Source: Kryptolebias marmoratus
Lineage: Eukaryota; Chordata; Actinopteri; Cyprinodontiformes; Rivulidae
Reading direction: 5' to 3'
DNA: 64,000 bases
Assembly (NCBI RefSeq): GCF_001649575.2
Contig: NC_051439.1
Span: 6,477,940 to 6,541,939 of the forward strand
Shown here: positions 25,001-40,000 of the stretch, one piece after another
Layout: each line of letters begins with the position of its first letter
How positions within the stretch are numbered: position 1 is the first letter of the stretch
The notes under the pieces: model-generated
Databases searched by the model: none
Told to the model about the DNA's origin: nothing
What the model saw: the letters and a program-made list of their open reading frames with translations, nothing else
Translations under genes and position numbers: made by a program

Positions 25001-28000
25001 TAGAAATGAGCAATTTTTGGGAAAAATCATTTGTTGCTCAATAGCTTGAAGCTCCATCAAAATGGAGACATGACTCAGTGGTTGAGCAATAAAGTTGCAA
25101 GAATGTGATAAAAACAACAAGTTGGCAGGTTTTGAACATGCCCCTACAGCAGGTCAGTGAGTCAGACTGTCTGTCTGTTCCTCAGTGATCAGGAATAACA
25201 GGAAGGAGTCGTGCCACCACTCCCCTCTTGGATGAACGCTGTCATATCTTGTTTGCCTGAATCATAACTTTAAACATGTTGGATCATTGTGTGCTTTACA
25301 GGAACTCCTATACATTCATTTGAGAATGAAATCACCTTTAACTGGGAGGTGTGTTCTCCGTCACTTCAGTTTTGTGTGATGGATTGAAACTTTCCTCTAC
25401 TTTTCTGTTCTCCGTCATTTTAAGGTGAAAGTCTGCTTTGAGCTTCACGTCTGTTTAGACATTCCTCAGTGAAAGCTCGTAGCGATCGGCTGTTTGGACG
25501 TGCCGTAGTTTCAGAGTTGCCATGCTGACAGGAACAGCCTTTAGGCCCAAGGGCAGGTTTTAAAAGGTGACCGAATCATGAGCCATCGGTTCAGCAGGAA
25601 GGGAGGGAGAATAAAAACTGTGGATATTTGTTCTAAGTACAGCTGTGGAGGGTATTATTGTGTTGAGCTTCTTATAGGAACAGATGATCAGAATCTTTTA
25701 ATCAACGTGAGCTCTACACGTTTTCACTGCACCCAGTCAATAACTGTTTTATCCTACAGGAGCAGCTATAGATTAGGCAGAAATTCAGCCAGCAAATATG
25801 AAAATGTGTATTATAGTCAGCTGAAAGGAAGCTGTCAATCAAACCGATCCCCAGCCTCTGAAATCCCTTCAGCTGTGTTTTCAGAGTTTGTATTTTTCTG
25901 GTTCGCTTTGTAACTTAGCTCAAGTGTTTTGAACTTTTCCACCCCTACACCCCAAGGCTACTTTGGAAAAGTACATCTGAGCAATTACCTCATTTAGAAA
26001 CAGAAAGACAACATAGAAGTCCTACAGTACGCTGTGGTGTTTGAATCAGGTGTTTCATCGTCGACTGATTCGATCTTGTCTGTTTCTGACAAATTTCTCC
26101 AAGCTTCATAAAGATATTAAACATCCCAAAATCAGGGGAAAATGTATTTGAAGACCCATGTTTTACTTTTTGCTTACATATATTTTGAATTTGTTTTTCA
26201 TGTTTTGATCATTTTGTGAATCTGTTTTCAATAATTTAAAACTTTTTTTGTTAAAATCTTTAGTGTCTTTAAAATAATTAATGATATTAAATAGTATTAA
26301 TTCCAACTTCTCTTTACATTCAGATTCAATACCTGTTCAGTTTTGCTCAGCAGGAAGCTGGTGCCCACCAGCTAATCAAAATTTAATTAAAAATGGGTCA
26401 AAGGATAGAATTTAGTAGAATGTAACTAGTACTTTAATGTCTGATGGTAAGTCAGGAAATGTTTAACCAAACTTCAGGATTAACTTACTAAAAATTTCTT
26501 CTACTTCCACCATCTGCTACCCTTTGGGGTCTCCACCTCATATCATCTCAGCATCCTTCTCTGTCACACCAACCCTGCGCACATCCTCATTTACTACATC
26601 TATGCACCTTGGCTGATATTCTCCCATGTTCTTGTTTTTATTTTTTCGTGTTCACAGGACGGATGGAGGACATAACTGCGTGGGACCAGATAAATCTTTC
26701 CGTTCCTGCAACATCCAGGTGAACAAAAGGATATTAAACAAACTGAAACATTTATAACTCTGGTAATTTATATATAACGTTCTTATTAGCTTTGAAGCAG
26801 CCTTATTACTGTTCTGTTCAAAATGTTTGTGCTGTTACTCCCTGCACAGCTTTGAAATAAAACAAGCAAATTAGACACTAAAATGCAAATAGTGTGCTGA
26901 TATGGAAACTGCAAGGAAAAACTGAACTAAAACAGGAAGTAAAGGCTCTTTTTATCTTGTCATGTCTCCCACATAAAACACTGTAGAAACATATAAATTC
27001 ACACATGTGACCATCAGAGTCTTCTACTGCTCACACTTGAAGAAATTTTAATATCTGACGTATGATTTCACTTTATTTTATCTTAGCAGTCAGGGAGTGA
27101 CAGACACAGTTGTGTGGTTACCACAGTGATCACAATGAGCCACTGGCAGCAGCATTTCTTTGGATCGTGGTTCAAAATGTCTGCATATTTTTTGAGCTTA
27201 GATTAGTACAAAGTTATGCTGGAGTTTAGTCAGGAGCTGCATTAAACCCTTAAACATTTCTGCTTCATTTACATAATTTTAACAGGTTAACAAACTTGTT
27301 ACAGTTACAACAACACAATGACATAAAAGTGCCATCTTAGCTAAAAAACCCAAAAATGTTCTTTTTAATGTTAGATTTTAGTTTTAAATGAATATTATGA
27401 TTTGCTTCAAACCACTTAATACCGCTGCTTTACTGACCTTTGACCTCTCTGCTTTGCCTTGTTGCTACTCTCAGGATTGTCCAGACACATCTAAGGATTT
27501 CCGGGAAGAACAGTGTTCCCAGTTTGATGGGACTGACTTCCAGGGGAAACGTTACAAGTGGCTCCCATATTATGGAGGTTTGAAGCGAACAGGACTGACT
27601 TGTTTGGCCTCATATTATTATTGTTTATTTAAATGATTATCAAATGGTTTACACAAACTGTTTACGACCAGCTCATTTTACTTTCAGTCACCAAAAACAT
27701 ATTGAATTTTAAACAGAATTGTCTGTGGTGATGACATCCTGACAGCTGCAGTATTTCTTTCTTTTTTGACAGCTGAGAACCCTTGTGAGTTAAACTGCAT
27801 GCCCAGAGGTGAAAACTTTTACTACCGCCACCGCAGCGCTGTAGTTGATGGCACACCCTGCCACCCAGGCCGGAGGGATATCTGTGTGGACGGAGTCTGC
27901 AAGGTAATTTTCTGTGGAAGAGAATACAAAAAAAATCTTCTGTTTATACAACTCAATCAGAAGTTTCCATTCAGTCCTTATGAACATGGATGGCAGATTC

Positions 28001-31000
28001 ATTTAGAGTATTTTTTAAATCATTCATTTTCTTGGATGGAATGATTGTAATTAACATACAACTTCCATGATTTTTAAAAACAAGTTTGAATTTATTGTCG
28101 ATTTTCTCAGATCCACACAAGGTCCAAAATATACATGTTGGCTGAAATATATCCATACACTTCCTTTTAATATTTGGTTAAATGTCTATTAGCAAGTTTC
28201 ACTTACTCCACAGGCTTTTCGTCTCCATCAACGAGCTTCTGACAGTATTCTGGCTGACATTTGACCACTCTTATTGGCAGAATTGGTTCGTTTAAATCGG
28301 TTGTTTTCCTGGCATGGACCTGGCTTTTAGGCAGAGTCCACAAATTTTTAGTTGAGTTGATGTTGTAGTTTGGGGAAAGCTGTGAATGTAAACCTCTGCC
28401 CAGAAATGTACATCTTAATTCTTGAGCTACAGTATCTTTGGTTGTAGATCCTATTTGTCTGACAAGCAGAAAGGATGTAGGGGGTAAAGAGAAGCCTCTA
28501 CGCCTTCTGAGTTTGTGATTATAAGTTAAAGGCCTGAGGGACATTTCAGTCTCGTATAGTAAGTGCTGAACTCTTCAAAATAGGTGTGCTCTAAGGTCAG
28601 ATTTGTTGCATTAAAAAGGATTTATAGTTCTTTAGTTCCAACATGCACTGATTGCTAACTTGCAGGCATCAATAGCTGCTGTATATAACTGTACTCATGT
28701 CACTTTATGCTTTCTGTGCTCTACATTAAACTTCAAAAGAATTTAATCCTCAAAATGCTTCACTGAAAATGTCTAATAACACCATTACTGCACTCTGACA
28801 ATGTTTTAAATAAATTACAGCCACAGCAGGATAATCACTCATCGGTTCGTAACTTTACTGGAGTCCTCACTCAGAGCTTCTTCACATTAATCAGAGCTTA
28901 GATTAACTTAACTTTTAACTAACAAACACCTTACCTTTTCTCACTCTTTTCTCCTATGAAAATCTAAAATGTACGTGATTGTTTTTATGAGCATTTTTAA
29001 AACATTATCCCTAAACATAAAAAAATGCTGCCAATAAAAAATGTAGCTTTATATAAATCAATGTGACCAAAAATTACCCCCTGTGACTTTAGGTTTCTGC
29101 CTCCTCCTCTCTGCAGATTGAAAATACGGAAATGTTGAAAATCCTGCCTAGAACCTCAATCAACTGTTTACACTTCTGTTTGTCTCACTTTTAATTAATG
29201 ATTTGATCTTTTTGGTGTTTATAGTAAAAATACAATATTGCTGGTTTTCTAACTCAGTTCAACATAGTTCCAAGCTTTAAGTTTCAGCTTCTGAGTCAAT
29301 TTAAAACACATAATTCTCTGCATTTTTAAAAATTTGCACCATGATCCATCCAGCACCACTGGGGGCTGATGTTAGAAACATATTTCTTAACTCAAACAGA
29401 ATTTTTTAAAGATTGTTGTTCTTTCAGCTGCTCCTTCATGCAGGGGTCACTGAAGTGAGTGAACTGGCAAAAAAGATTCGGCAATTGTTTTACACCAGAT
29501 GCCCTTCCTGACACAATTTGGACTTAAATCTGCAGCCTTAGGATTACAAGAATGCAGTGCTGACCACTGAACTACCACAGCCAATTTTTCAAAGATACTA
29601 TCAAATGAAATCACCGTTTTACATCATTAGCCAATTAAAATTGTTAATCACATGGATTTTTATAATTCTGTTTTTTGCCAAATAAAGCCCAAATCAAATG
29701 TTTCCAAGATACTGTTCAGAAAAAAGCTCTCAAAAATGATTTTCAAAAGCCAGGATTGATCAGATCCAAGGAAAATAAAAGAAACATCTCTGTGAGATAT
29801 AGACTCTTTCTCTTTCTCCCCCATCAGCGTCTGGGCTGTGACAACATGCTGGAGTCTCCTCAGCAGGAGGACGTCTGCCTGCAGTGTGGGGGGAACGGCC
29901 TGTCTTGTTACCTCGTTAAGAACAGCTTCACTGCAAGCAACCTGCCAACAGGTACGAAGTTCAGATTTTTATTCAAACACACACCAAGTGTTGCCATCAT
30001 CACAACTAGCACAAGAGAGCATTTAACTGCCACTGGCTACATCCAGAGACTTAAGTATAACCAGTGTCAACATTTAGAAGACCGCTGTTTGTTTTCTAAC
30101 TAGCTGAAATGTGAGAAAAAGATACTTGTTTTTTTTTAAAGGGATCTTCACCAGTTGAATTGTGCCAGGTTCTTCAAGTGGTATTTATGTTTGCTTTGTT
30201 TTCCTTCCAGGCTACAACCAGATGTTCGTCATCCCTGTGGGAGCTACAAGCATCAGCATCAGAGAGACCGTGGCCACTCGTAACTATCTAGGTGTGTTTG
30301 ACTTTGGAAAACAACAAACTGTATGTTTAAGAGTTGGACAGAATTTTTTAGCCTAATAACACTTTACCTGTTATACTTGATCAGCTATCAAGAACCTGCA
30401 TGGAGAGTACTACCTCAATGGCCATTGGGTGATAGAGTTTTCCAGGGCGACACCCATTGGTGGCACCATGCTGTACTACCAACGAGGTGCTGAAGGAGAC
30501 AATGTACCCGAAACCATCGTTGGCCGTGGCCCCACCACTGAACCACTTGTTGTCGAGGTAACTTCTGTTTTTAAAAATTTAAACTTTATTACAGTGCTAT
30601 GGGTCATGGGCACCTGATTATGTGATAAAACTGGAGAACAAAGTCAGGGATATTACCAGATGATAATGTATGCTTAGTTGGTGTAATGTTAATTGCATTG
30701 TGTGTATATGTAGGACACAGGGGTTTAAATCCAATCAAGGTTTTTTTATTTAATTTATTTTACAATTTTTTTTAACAAACCATGGGCGTAGAATGTAGTG
30801 ATTATTTTTAATTTCAGTTTTTTTAGTTTGTAACTAAGAAAATTAAATTAGAATCAATAAACACTGTCGAAATGGACAAGGGTCCAAACTAATGGACAAA
30901 TGGAGGAGCTCAAATGAGCAGCTGCTTATGCTATGGGTGCATCAAAAAGCAGCAAGGTTTATCCTCTAAGGACCATGAATCTGACTTTATCATCATTGCT

Positions 31001-34000
31001 AATTGAGCAGTTATTCTATTCCATCATATCAGCTGATCAGCCAAGAACTGAACCAGGGGGTGGAATATGAATATTACCTCCCAAATGGACGGTCCAGGGA
31101 GGGCTACTACTGGAGCTATGGATCATGGTCTGCTTGCAGCAAAGAATGTGGATCAGGTCAGACTGTAAAGCCATCTGTGTTAGTTTAAAACATTCAGCTT
31201 TACTCTGTGAAAAAGTGTCTCAGCTATGTGTATTCTCATCAGGCTACCAGACCCGGCTGGTCTTCTGCACCATTGACAACGAGTCCTATCCAGACTATCT
31301 CTGTGCTTCACTGCCAAAGCCACAGTCAAACCAGACCTGCAACCCCCATCCCTGCCCACAGACTTACAGGTAAACAGACTTTGACCCCCATCCATGGCCA
31401 CAGATCTAAATGTGGGCTGCCAGTGGTGCGGCCTTAACAACTTAGATATATGTGAATGATGGAATGAGGCAAGAGGTTTCCCCCAAATTACAAATTTTAA
31501 TAAAACCGGTTTGATAAAAGAAGCCTAATATAAAAAGGTTTGAAATATAAAATAATAAAAGTTAGTTTGAAAACATTAGGAGCCTAAATCATTGTATCAA
31601 AACAATGAGTGTCAAGGACAGTGGTTGTGTGCTGGTGTAGATTTTCAGTCATCCAGGCCATGGTAAATTCAAAAAAGGTTAAAAACAAAAACAACTGGAC
31701 TTCTATTCTGTAGTTGACAGTGGTTGTGGCAATCAGCAGCAAGGGACAAGACAACCAGATCTGGGCACCTGCCATGCCCCAAATATCCCCCCCAAAAAAT
31801 TCAAAAACAAACACAAAAGAAATGCAAAAAGAAAACATGCAAATGAAAGTAAAAGCACACTTATAAAGGTAAACAGTCTTCAACCCCCTTCTGCCCACAG
31901 ATCCACCAGTAAAATGATTTTAAACATGCAGAGTTTGAGTGGTTTTTGGTGTGTTGTCAATATTTACCTGTATGTGGTTGTTGTGACATTTAGGTTAACT
32001 AAACACATGGGAAAATCAAACTCATGAAGCTAATTTTAAGTCAACTTAGTTTCAGTTCTTTCTTTATTATAGATTCTTGGAATACCTAAAAATGTCTCCT
32101 GGCTTAAAATGTGATAAAATTAAACAAAATTAATGAATATAAGAAATGTTGAGTGAATTCATCACATCTTCCCAGTTCAAATATGTTTATATTTGATGGA
32201 AAAGCCTCTTCCTCCATGTACAATCAGAAAAAAGACACAGCTCGGTTTGGAAATCTTCTTTCCAGCCTTTTCACCTTTTAATAACCTGACTTGCCCTGAA
32301 CTGAAACAACGATTTGGAAGAAGACTCAAAGGTGGTGTGAAACCTCCACCCACCTCTGTAGTGGAGCTCTGATCTGGGTTGTTGCCTGAATGTTTCAGTA
32401 ATCCGTCAAACTCATTGTGCAGTAAAGTAGCAGGCTGTTGTTAACGCTATTTTGGTCAGATGTTATCATGTTTGGAGTGTTGGTCTGTCTGTCCGTCTGA
32501 CTGCAGCAGTAGTGAACAGCTGTAGCTTGTTTGTGACTTTCTGGCATTTCCTGCTTCTTTTTTTAAGCAGCTCAGAAACACAAGATCAGAAGTTCTCAAA
32601 CTTTTTTTTCAAAGGTCCAAATCTGGTTTGTAGATAAGGTCAAAGATTTGGAACAACTAACAAAAAGCAAATTCTTTTAAATAAAGTTGCGTAAACCTGA
32701 TAAACGAAATGTGCCTACAATTGTTTGCTTGTTAGCCTAAACTGCTTAATGTGCTCTGTAGTCTTATTAGAACTTTTCATTTAGACTTGATTAACTTAAT
32801 TACTTTTCACATGTCAACAAAAGAAACTGCCTTTTTTTCAACACAAGAATAAACACAATAAAAACTGAAGTTAAAGGCAACAACGACACTGGAATATCAA
32901 AACGATTGAAGCAAATGTTGCAGATGCCATATGAGTTAAAATAACTGTAACTGTGTGTGACAAATGGCACAGCCTGTTTTTAATGAGCTGCATAATGATT
33001 GGCACAAACCATATTATTAGAGGGAATATGATTTAAATGTTTGCTTTTCATGTGGCTATGATATGAGCTTTTCATTGCTGAGAATGCACTAACAAATATG
33101 TAAAACCAAACATGCTGAGGACAAAAAAAAGGCGTATTTCTCCATCTACTCATCTTTGAAAACTCAGTTTTCTAAGTCTGCCTTTGTTTTCTTTGCACAT
33201 TTAGATAACTCCATGATGATGTGACATAGCTCCTTCTTTTCTGCTACTTCTCTGATAATGACCCAGACTATGGTCTCTCATGAATACTTTTCAGCCCTCG
33301 ACTGACTTGCGAATGTCGACACAAAGCTGAATAACTGAAATACATCAAAGTTGCGTCATATGTACTCCAGCTGTCAACGTCACAGTTCCATCCAAATTTT
33401 GGACCAGGATTGACATAGAAATCTAAAATATGTTGTATTTTATAAAACATTTAAATAAGAACTTAACACTTTTTGAATGTAATGTTAGTCTTTCTTGCTT
33501 CTGAATTGAGAATGTGGTCAGGAGGCTCGGTGGGAAACAGACAAAGGCCTCTCCCTCGCCTGCCTGGTGTGCTCTTGTTCTCTGTGCCCAGTCTTATAAC
33601 AGTAGCAAACATACAGTATGCCTCATTGCATTGGACCATTGTTTTCCAATGCAATGTAATAACATGAGGGCTGGGTCTGGACCAACTTGCTGTTGTGAGC
33701 CTGGACTTTGAGATTTGCTGTTGTAATGAAACCATCAATAGTTACTCTGACTAATATAATTTATATTTTAATATTTACTTACATGATATATCAGACTGAC
33801 TCTTGTTTCCTCCCTCCTCCCGCGGCGCTTCTCTCAGCTGGAGAACTGGGGAGTGGAACTCATGCTCAGTTACCTGTGGTGGAGGCTCTCAGCTGCGAAC
33901 AGTGCAGTGTGTTTCCCATGATGCCTCTGGTCCCCGCGTGGTGGAGGACGCAGTTTGTGCTACCTCTACTGAAGCCCCTCCATCTCTGCGCAGCTGCAAC

Positions 34001-37000
34001 GTGCACAGATGTGCAGAGTATCGTGTGACTGGATGGAGCGCGGTGAGTAAACACTATGCCAGAGAAGTCATTTCAAAAGAAGATATTTAGACAATGCTTT
34101 TTTGTTAAAATGTTATTCAAACATGAGGTTGATTAATATTTCAGTCAGAATTGTATTTATCATAAGTACTTTGTACTTTGGAATAATTAATAATCATTTA
34201 ACAAGACAAATAAGATGAAACCAGATGGAAGATGGATTTGTAAATGAGTGTATATCAATATAAAAGTCTGCAGATGTGTAACAATGGGTAATTAGCCAGA
34301 GAGTATAAAGTGCAATGATGAGTGAGAAGTTTAGCATCTATTAACCATAAAGGGCTTCTAGAGGCATTCATAGACACAATATCATCATAGTCTATGAGAG
34401 CCAAAAAGGTGGCATAAAATGAGAAACAAGACTTGTGTGATGTGTGAGTATAATGTGTGTGTTTGCAGTGCTCAGTGACCTGTGGCTCAGGTGAACGGAC
34501 TCGAGAGGTGACCTGTGTGGGATCAGGTGGCATGAAGCTGGAGGACACTTCCTGCAGAACTTTGCTGCGCCCCCCTGCCGTGCAGCCGTGTGAGATGGCC
34601 GCATGTCCCAGACAGATCCAGTGGCACGTGGCGGAGTGGGGACTGGTGAGTTCTTATGTTGGCATCACGAGACATCGGTTTTCCATTTATATCTTCCATC
34701 GAAATATTAAAAGTTGACCTGGTGGGAACCTTTTCGGCCCTTTCTGCAGTGCTCTCGGAGCTGCGGCTCTGGCTCACGAGAGCGCCAGGTTATCTGCTCA
34801 GACCAGGAGAGGAATCTGTACCCTGTGGACCAATGTGCCCCCCACTCTAAGCCCCCCACAGTGGAGCGCTGCAACATCCAGTCCTGTTACAGCCCCCAGG
34901 GTGAGCAATATCCTCCTAAACTCTGAAATTATGTTTACTTGTGCAACAAATTCTTTAAGCCCCGTTTATGATATTTCTTTTTAATAAATGCAAGAATGCG
35001 CATACTAATCTACAGTTTACTTTTTTGCAGACTGTATTGTTGCAGTAAACAAACACAATTCCCTCCCTTGATAGTTGTTTTGGTCAGACCATTGTTTTTC
35101 CTCCAATTTTATTGGGAAGGTCTTCTTCAGGCCAGGAGAAAAAAGACACAAAATGTCCAATTTTAGAAATGTATTTTAATGCATGCTGTTCAGGAAATAT
35201 TTACATAAATAAGTTACCATCTATTACTGCATCCATGAAAGATGGACAGTCATGTAATTGCCTGTGTGTGTTTATCTACCTGCCTGTTAGCATAGCTCAT
35301 GAACCACTGGACAAATCTTAATAAAACTAATCATTCAATGAACATCTCCAATTGTTTTGGAGTCAACTCAATTTAAGATTGCTATCACATCTAATTAATC
35401 TTTGCAAACACTAAAATGGCTAGAACTCAGTCGGTTGAGTTAAAATTTGGTGTGGTAGTAGCCAGTAGTCATCCCCATCACACACTCTGAGCCCTAACAG
35501 ATCACACAAACATTTGCATACAAGGCTTGTCTCATTAAGAAGGATTGGGATGTAAACATAAAGCCTTAAAGTCTGCTACTAGATCTAATAAATCAAGCTG
35601 TTTACTCTTTCCCACCAGTGATTGATACATCTACAGTCTTGTCACACCTCAAAACATTTAAGTCTTGAACAGCTCTTAGACCACCATTCAAACATTAATG
35701 TTTCTTAACCAACAGGTTACTCTCCACCAACAGTGATAAAAAAAAGCAAAGTAAAAAGTCAAATAACCACATAATCTAATTATACTAATTTCTGTCTTTG
35801 TAGTTGTCCCCAGCATCCAGGACCCCCAAGGACATGAAAACTCCCAGACTGGCTTTCAGCCATATGTGCCAGATCAGGAAACAGGTTAGCCTCATTCTCT
35901 AACATTTAATGATGCCATCTTCTATTAACAGCTTTAATAATCACTTTATTTGGACTGGATGTTACAATCGCTGACAATTTAAGGCAGCAGTTGTTTTGTC
36001 CTTATTGGTAGATGAATTGTTTAAAATCTTTCCACCAGCACAAGACATCTTCTGTTGTTAATCTGTTTTATTGAATGTTTTGACCATTTATCACAAGATG
36101 GCCCCATTAGAGGCAGGCTCAAAACAGGCTGATCTGACCTGGGTGTATGTCATCTGGTTCTTAAGAGGGTATCTGGCAGTCCATATGGTCTGTTTTTTTT
36201 TTCTGCTTCAGCTACAGCCAGTGGCTGTTTCTTTCAGCGATAGTCAGCAGTTCCTTTTACAAGGCCTGACCTCTAATTCTTAAATCCATCAGCAGCTTTG
36301 TGGTGGAATTAGCTTCACACCTCCACTTTCCAGCCCTGCTCCTCAACCTCAGCTGCTAGATTAAACTAACACAGCTTTATCCTTCCAGCTGTCCCATTAT
36401 TAGCAATGTGAAAATAATAATAAAAAAAGACTTAATGTCTCAAAAGGTAGAAAATAATAAAGCGCAGTTGCGAAATAACAGAACATGATAACAATACTGG
36501 TAACAAACGAGGTTGTCATGCTCTACTTGAGTCCAATACCTGCACATTAAAGTTTTCTAAGGTTAGAGTAGAACTTATTTGGAAAGATAAATTATTCCAT
36601 AAACAGAAGCAGCAACTGCAAAAGTACAATCATCTCAGCTTTGAAGTTTAGATCTTAGAATATCTAAAAGCACCTGGTTGTTTGACCTCAGTACTCTAGA
36701 TAAGGATATGATTATTGATATGCAGATAGGCAGTTCTTTAAAATTATGAGTGAAATATGAAACTTGTCCTTTTTTCACCTCCTTTTGGCTCATAAAGTGT
36801 CAATACTATGTACAGCAATAATATTAACAAGTTCAGTAAAACTAAGAATCACTTCTCAGTATGAAGTGACAAAGAAACAGAAACAATGATTAGTTATTCA
36901 AAGAGCTGTAAAGAATTTAAAAACACAAACATTCATTATGTCTGACTGATTTCATGTGTTGATAATTTCAAGAAACCATACACTTTATGAATTTTTACCT

Positions 37001-40000
37001 TTCATGTTCAATGTTCTGTTGATATAATTCTTGCCCCTGTGTCGTCATCAGTCTCTAAATCCCTACACAGAACTAATTATCCAGCTCTGAGTGACATGTT
37101 TTCAGGAAAGCAATGTTGGCCTGATGTAAAATATGACCTGTGGTGTTTTCAGCACTGTGTACTCAGGTTTTGTGTTCTAATTTCCTGTGATATTGTTCCT
37201 ATTCAGTTTATTTTCCATTGTCTTCTGCTTAATGTCCCATGCAAAGTAATTAAAATTGTTAAATGCTTGCATTGTATGAACTTCTCTGCAGTCTAAAAAC
37301 AGTGCCCCATGAGTCCTAGTTTGCTTTTGCTGTAATCATATTCCTGTTTGGTTTTGTTTTAGCCCACAGGGCAGAGACAAGAGATCCCACCCAGACAGAA
37401 ACAGTCCAGGACCCTCAGAGCTCTGCTCCCGCCCTCCACTGCAGCCAGTCCCATTATGGCTGCTGCCCAGATGGGCGCACTTCTGCTGGGGGGGCCCAAG
37501 GTCTGGGGTGCCCACAAGCTCCAGCTCCTACTCCTGCTCCATCATCCTGCACACAGACAAGGCATCCTCCTTTAACCTATCATTCCACTGCGGTTTCTCT
37601 CGCCATACATACAAAGCTACTTTTAGAGTCTTTGTCTGGGTGTCACTTTTTAAGTGACCATGCTAACCACACTATGCATGACCAGAAAAATTCACACTAA
37701 CCATAATGAGCCAGAGATTTTTTTTTTTACAAATGTCAAAGTTGCACATTTGTATTTTTGGCTCAAACTTTCAGTACATGTTGTTAAACAGTTTTTGCCT
37801 GCTTCTCTTCTGTTCTGTTTGTTAGCTATGGCTGCTGCCAAGATGGTGTGATGGCTGCTCAGGGCCCCAACAAAGAGGGCTGCATAGAGTTTGTGGCCCC
37901 GGCACCCACAGTAAGCAATTCTACATACACATGAGAGGATCATAAGCATAAAGAATAATAGTAAATAAATCACATGTAAAAACAACTTCACCAACCAGAG
38001 TATTAATAATTTGTTACCACAGGTTGTCTCTCTTCCTACTGAGAATGCTGTAGAGTGCCGCACCACCACCTATGGGTGCTGCTATGACCGGACCACACCT
38101 GCAGACGGACCCAGTGGGGAGGGCTGCCCCAACCCACCCAACCACAGTAGGAGGCTTAAAACACATAATTAAAAGTTGTACATTTATTCCTGGTTTTATC
38201 TTCCTAAACAGCAACCTCTGAGGAAAATAATTTGTTTTGTTATTGATGGTTGTGCTACCTAAAAAAACAAACAAAAAAAAAAATCAGAAAAATCTGCTAC
38301 AGTTTATTCAGAAGTTATTACTCAGAGATTAAAGATTCTAAAATAGAAATTATTAACCGTTGCAAATAAAATTTTACCAGGTGATCTAACTTTTTTTTTA
38401 AGCATTTCGTTTTGCATAACTGCAGAATCACAAGAGGAGTAAACAGAAATAATAGGTGAGAGGGAGAAAAAAGCATTGGATAACATCAACAAGGGTCCCT
38501 GCTTGGACACACATCAAGGGTTTTTTACTGTTAGACCAGCTGGATCCTGCAAAATGAAGAGTACTAAATAAATGCAAAAATAGTGACAAATTTCTATTGC
38601 ATGTTCAAATTCTCTCATTCTCATTTTATTAGGTGATATAAATTTGGGCTGCACAATATTAGAAAAACATGCAGTTGCAATATATTTATTGAATATATAT
38701 ATATTATTATTATATATTTGCAATGACGATATCTGCTGCAATAAAAAAAAAAACAGTCGCAGCAGATATCTGTCTTTCTGTTCTGTCATCACAACTCTCA
38801 TAACACTTTGTGTGCTGCAGCATCTTGACCACTATCATCTAAATTGGATGTGGTCAACAAGTGCAGTTAGAAACTGTTGGATTGGTTGTTGGCAACCAGA
38901 ACTTGAACCCATAGCATTTGAAATATAACAGCCTGAAATTTATTGCATTTATTGCATGAAGTCCTATGTAGTGCTGATATTGTGCACAGTGATAATGCAA
39001 TGTTGATATTGTGTGCAGTCTTAACTAAAATCATTTTTAGTTCAGAAGCTGCACAGTGCTGCTTTGTGAGGCAAACCCTGCAGATAAAAACAGTGATAAA
39101 AACTTTTAATTTGCTTTTTGGTGAAAAAAAACCCTCTTTCTTTGCAGTTGAGCGTTCGATCTGCTCCCTGCCCCGTGCTGCTGGGTCCTGCAGTAACTGG
39201 GTATCACGATACCACTTTGATGTCATCACCTCTAAGTGTGCCCACTTCTGGTATGGAGGCTGCCATGGCAACAGCAATAACTTCATGACCAGAGGAGAGT
39301 GCCAGAGGGCGTGTCAGGTGTCTGCACCGAGGCCAGCCGTACCTGTCGGCGAGTCAGCTTCCACAAGAGAAACTTCTCCTGGAAGGGCAACGTCTACAGG
39401 AGCATTAGCTCCCTCTGTGGGGTCAGCTGATGGGCGCTCACACAACATGGGGAGGATTTTCACGGTGCAGGGCGGCTCACAGAGTGGCTCCAGCAGACAG
39501 GCCACAAGCGCTGCCAAACATGCCCACAGAGGTCGACTGTATCTGCGGGTCCGCCGGCCTTCAGTTTCTACAGCTGCTCAGTACAGAGAGCCAGCTGCGA
39601 GGTAAGAACCCGAAGACTTGGGAAGGTCTGAGCTCCAGTCCCCCCACCACTGCTGGCTTCAAAAAAGCAGTTTACAGCCACCTTATCACTGCTGAAGGAG
39701 CCCCAATTCACTCGACCCTATAGAGAAGGAGCCCCAATTCACTCTAAACTTCATCCTGCTTTGATCTGATGATGAAGTTGGTGTTTAGTTTTTACCATTG
39801 TGCCAAATGGACATTTATACTATAGATCAGTGGTTCCCAAACCCTTTAGCTTCTAAACCCAAAAGATTGATAGTAGCAGAAGCTAGTGACCCCAATTATC
39901 ACAATTCTTCTTGTTCAAACTTTGTTAATACCCCTCTTAAATTAGAACATCATGACAACACAAACACCCAGACCAACCACTACTTTTTACTGATTAACGA

